Below are positions 63,039 to 64,000 of a DNA stretch of 64,000 bases, piece after piece. Source of the stretch: Dysgonomonas sp. 511 (GTDB lineage Bacteria; Bacteroidota; Bacteroidia; Bacteroidales; Dysgonomonadaceae); contig NZ_QVMQ01000026.1 of NCBI RefSeq assembly GCF_010501105.1, positions 1-64,000 on the forward strand, given 5' to 3'. The first letter of the stretch is position 1, and the number at the start of each line of letters is the position of its first letter. A program made the translations under genes and the position numbers. The notes below the pieces were generated by a model. The model did no database searches and was not told the origin of the DNA. It worked only from the letters and a program-made list of their open reading frames with translations.

Positions 63039-64000
63039 TCATTTACTCCGTATGGCATCTACGATAACAATATCTTTTGCCCTCTGTTCCGGAACGACTT
63101 TAAGTAATTGGATCTGACCCTTTTCGTATCTGCATTCCACAATGGTGTTATATGGTGCATGCAGTTTGAAATGTACATCCCACTCCTTAGGCCATGCAGG
63201 CAACAGAAATAGTTTATAGCCATCGGTTTGCAATAGCATTTCCTGCAAAGCAATCATGCCCGAACCACCCCAGTTATGATCGGGTGTCCAGTCGAATCCG
63301 GGTCCCCAGAATACAGGGAATCGGGTTTCTGCACTTTGCAATTTCCCGGCAACGAGGCCTTTTGCATCATCTGTTAATCCTAGCCGGGCAGCCCAGATAG
63401 CATCTTGTTTCCAGCCTATATGGCTTCTGAACTTGACCACATCGAGGTCGTATTTCCATGTATTACGGGCAACCTCCAGATTGTCTTTGCCTATACCGTA
63501 TATACCCCACGGAAACACAGGATATAGCTGCGGAGTTTCGGTATTGTTTATCCGTTCCCAAAGCCATGCCGGAGCAATGGTTTCGTGTCCATCTATCCGC
63601 CTTGTCTTTATATCGGGTATTCTGGATAAGAACGTTTCGAAATACGCCTGCTTAGTACTGTCTGCACCAAAAGACTGCGATTCCAGCAAGCGAGACGTTA
63701 CTACTTTCAGGGCGGCTATGGTAGAAGAAGCATTATAAGCCATCTTGTAGGTTTCGCAGGCAGAACCGGGATATAAGACCAGCTTGCCTTGTTCATCAAA
63801 GACTTTACGCCCTCTCTCTCGTGCCAGATATTGGTAATGCTCGTCGAAGAAGCGGAGGGTACTTTCTATCAAAGGCAGGTATTCGGAGATATCCTTCCCT
63901 GTATATCGTTCCTGTTCCAGAATCATAAAACAGAACTCCAAAGCCGTATCCCACTGGTATTCGAGCCAGGCATTATATTCCATTCCCTTGTCGTAGCTTT
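63039..64000 (-). CDS. C-terminal part of a large (alpha/alpha)6-type glycosidase (DUF5703-like), partial
   Basis: The frame is open to the window edge, reading SYDKGMEYNAWLEYQWDTAL at its start, so the N-terminal half lies outside. About 320 residues are visible: an (alpha/alpha)6-barrel end (AYNASSTIAALKVV; SHIGWKQDAIWAARLGLTDDA; FDWTPDHNWGGSGMIALQEML) and a small beta domain (KLFLLPAWPKEWDVHFKLHA). This resembles Bacteroidetes proteins annotated DUF5703 and, more distantly, GH95. GH139, the 2-O-methyl-fucosidase family of the RG-II locus, is a possible assignment but cannot be decided here. It converges with uxaA, 62 bp apart. Confidence 0.6.
   Translation of the reverse strand, partial: SYDKGMEYNAWLEYQWDTALEFCFMILEQERYTGKDISEYLPLIESTLRFFDEHYQYLARERGRKVFDEQGKLVLYPGSACETYKMAYNASSTIAALKVVTSRLLESQSFGADSTKQAYFETFLSRIPDIKTRRIDGHETIAPAWLWERINNTETPQLYPVFPWGIYGIGKDNLEVARNTWKYDLDVVKFRSHIGWKQDAIWAARLGLTDDAKGLVAGKLQSAETRFPVFWGPGFDWTPDHNWGGSGMIALQEMLLQTDGYKLFLLPAWPKEWDVHFKLHAPYNTIVECRYEKGQIQLLKVVPEQRAKDIVIVDAIRSK

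Overview
The window is a Bacteroidota chromosome segment, most likely from the order Bacteroidales. The evidence is a SusC-type TonB-dependent transporter, many secreted and lipoprotein glycosidases, promoters of the TAnnTTTG type, and L-fucose isomerase and uronate genes of Bacteroides type. The genus cannot be fixed from the sequence; Dysgonomonas or a relative is a guess. Almost everything reads as one large polysaccharide utilization locus (PUL) for pectin. The mix of GH140 (apiosidase), GH138, GH137-GH2, GH141, GH106, GH95, GH78, GH28, GH105, two GH2 enzymes and a BT1017-like esterase points specifically to rhamnogalacturonan II (RG-II).

Layout. 1-4705, minus strand: a SusC receptor cut short at the window edge, apparently by foreign DNA, and a surface lipoprotein upstream of it. 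4706-5434: a control region with two divergent promoters, 10-bp repeat operators and a highly structured RNA-like block. 5435-6418: a GntR-type regulator with a sugar-sensing domain. 6470-26333, plus strand: GH2, L-fucose isomerase, a truncated SSS symporter, a sialate-lyase-type aldolase, GH28, an esterase, GH95, GH105, GH140, and a 1534-residue fusion of GH78, a sialidase-type propeller and an isomerase-like barrel. 26348-34608: a lipoprotein mutarotase, a cytosolic GH31, and a tightly packed set of corrinoid-dependent methyltransferase genes with its own symporter. 34855-39184: GH141 and GH78, closed by a terminator. 39406-58057: a second operator-controlled operon with GH138, GH137-GH2, two GH2s, GH106, an acid-sugar dehydratase and an SDR. 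58289-62976: a SASA esterase and uxaBA for galacturonate. 62977-64000: the end of another glycosidase on the minus strand.

How the parts fit. The secreted enzymes would take apart the RG-II backbone and side chains. UxaB/UxaA feed galacturonate into the 2-keto-3-deoxygluconate route. fucI, the SSS symporter and the aldolase can be read as a Kdo route (import, cleavage to pyruvate and D-arabinose, isomerisation). The most unusual part is 29593-34608: a UroD-fold methyltransferase without a zinc site, a corrinoid protein, a UroD-fold methyltransferase with an intact HxC...C zinc site, and a MetH-type reactivation protein, with a sugar symporter inserted. In an RG-II locus this suggests corrinoid-dependent O-demethylation of 2-O-methyl-xylose or 2-O-methyl-fucose. 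That function is inferred, not shown.

Mobile and repeated DNA is unusually plentiful between genes. There are three 194-bp MITEs with TAA target duplications, a second 192-bp terminal-repeat element, three AAAAGTAACA/TGTTACTTTT inverted repeats, and a scattered ACTTGTATCT-type repeat in four gene-upstream gaps.
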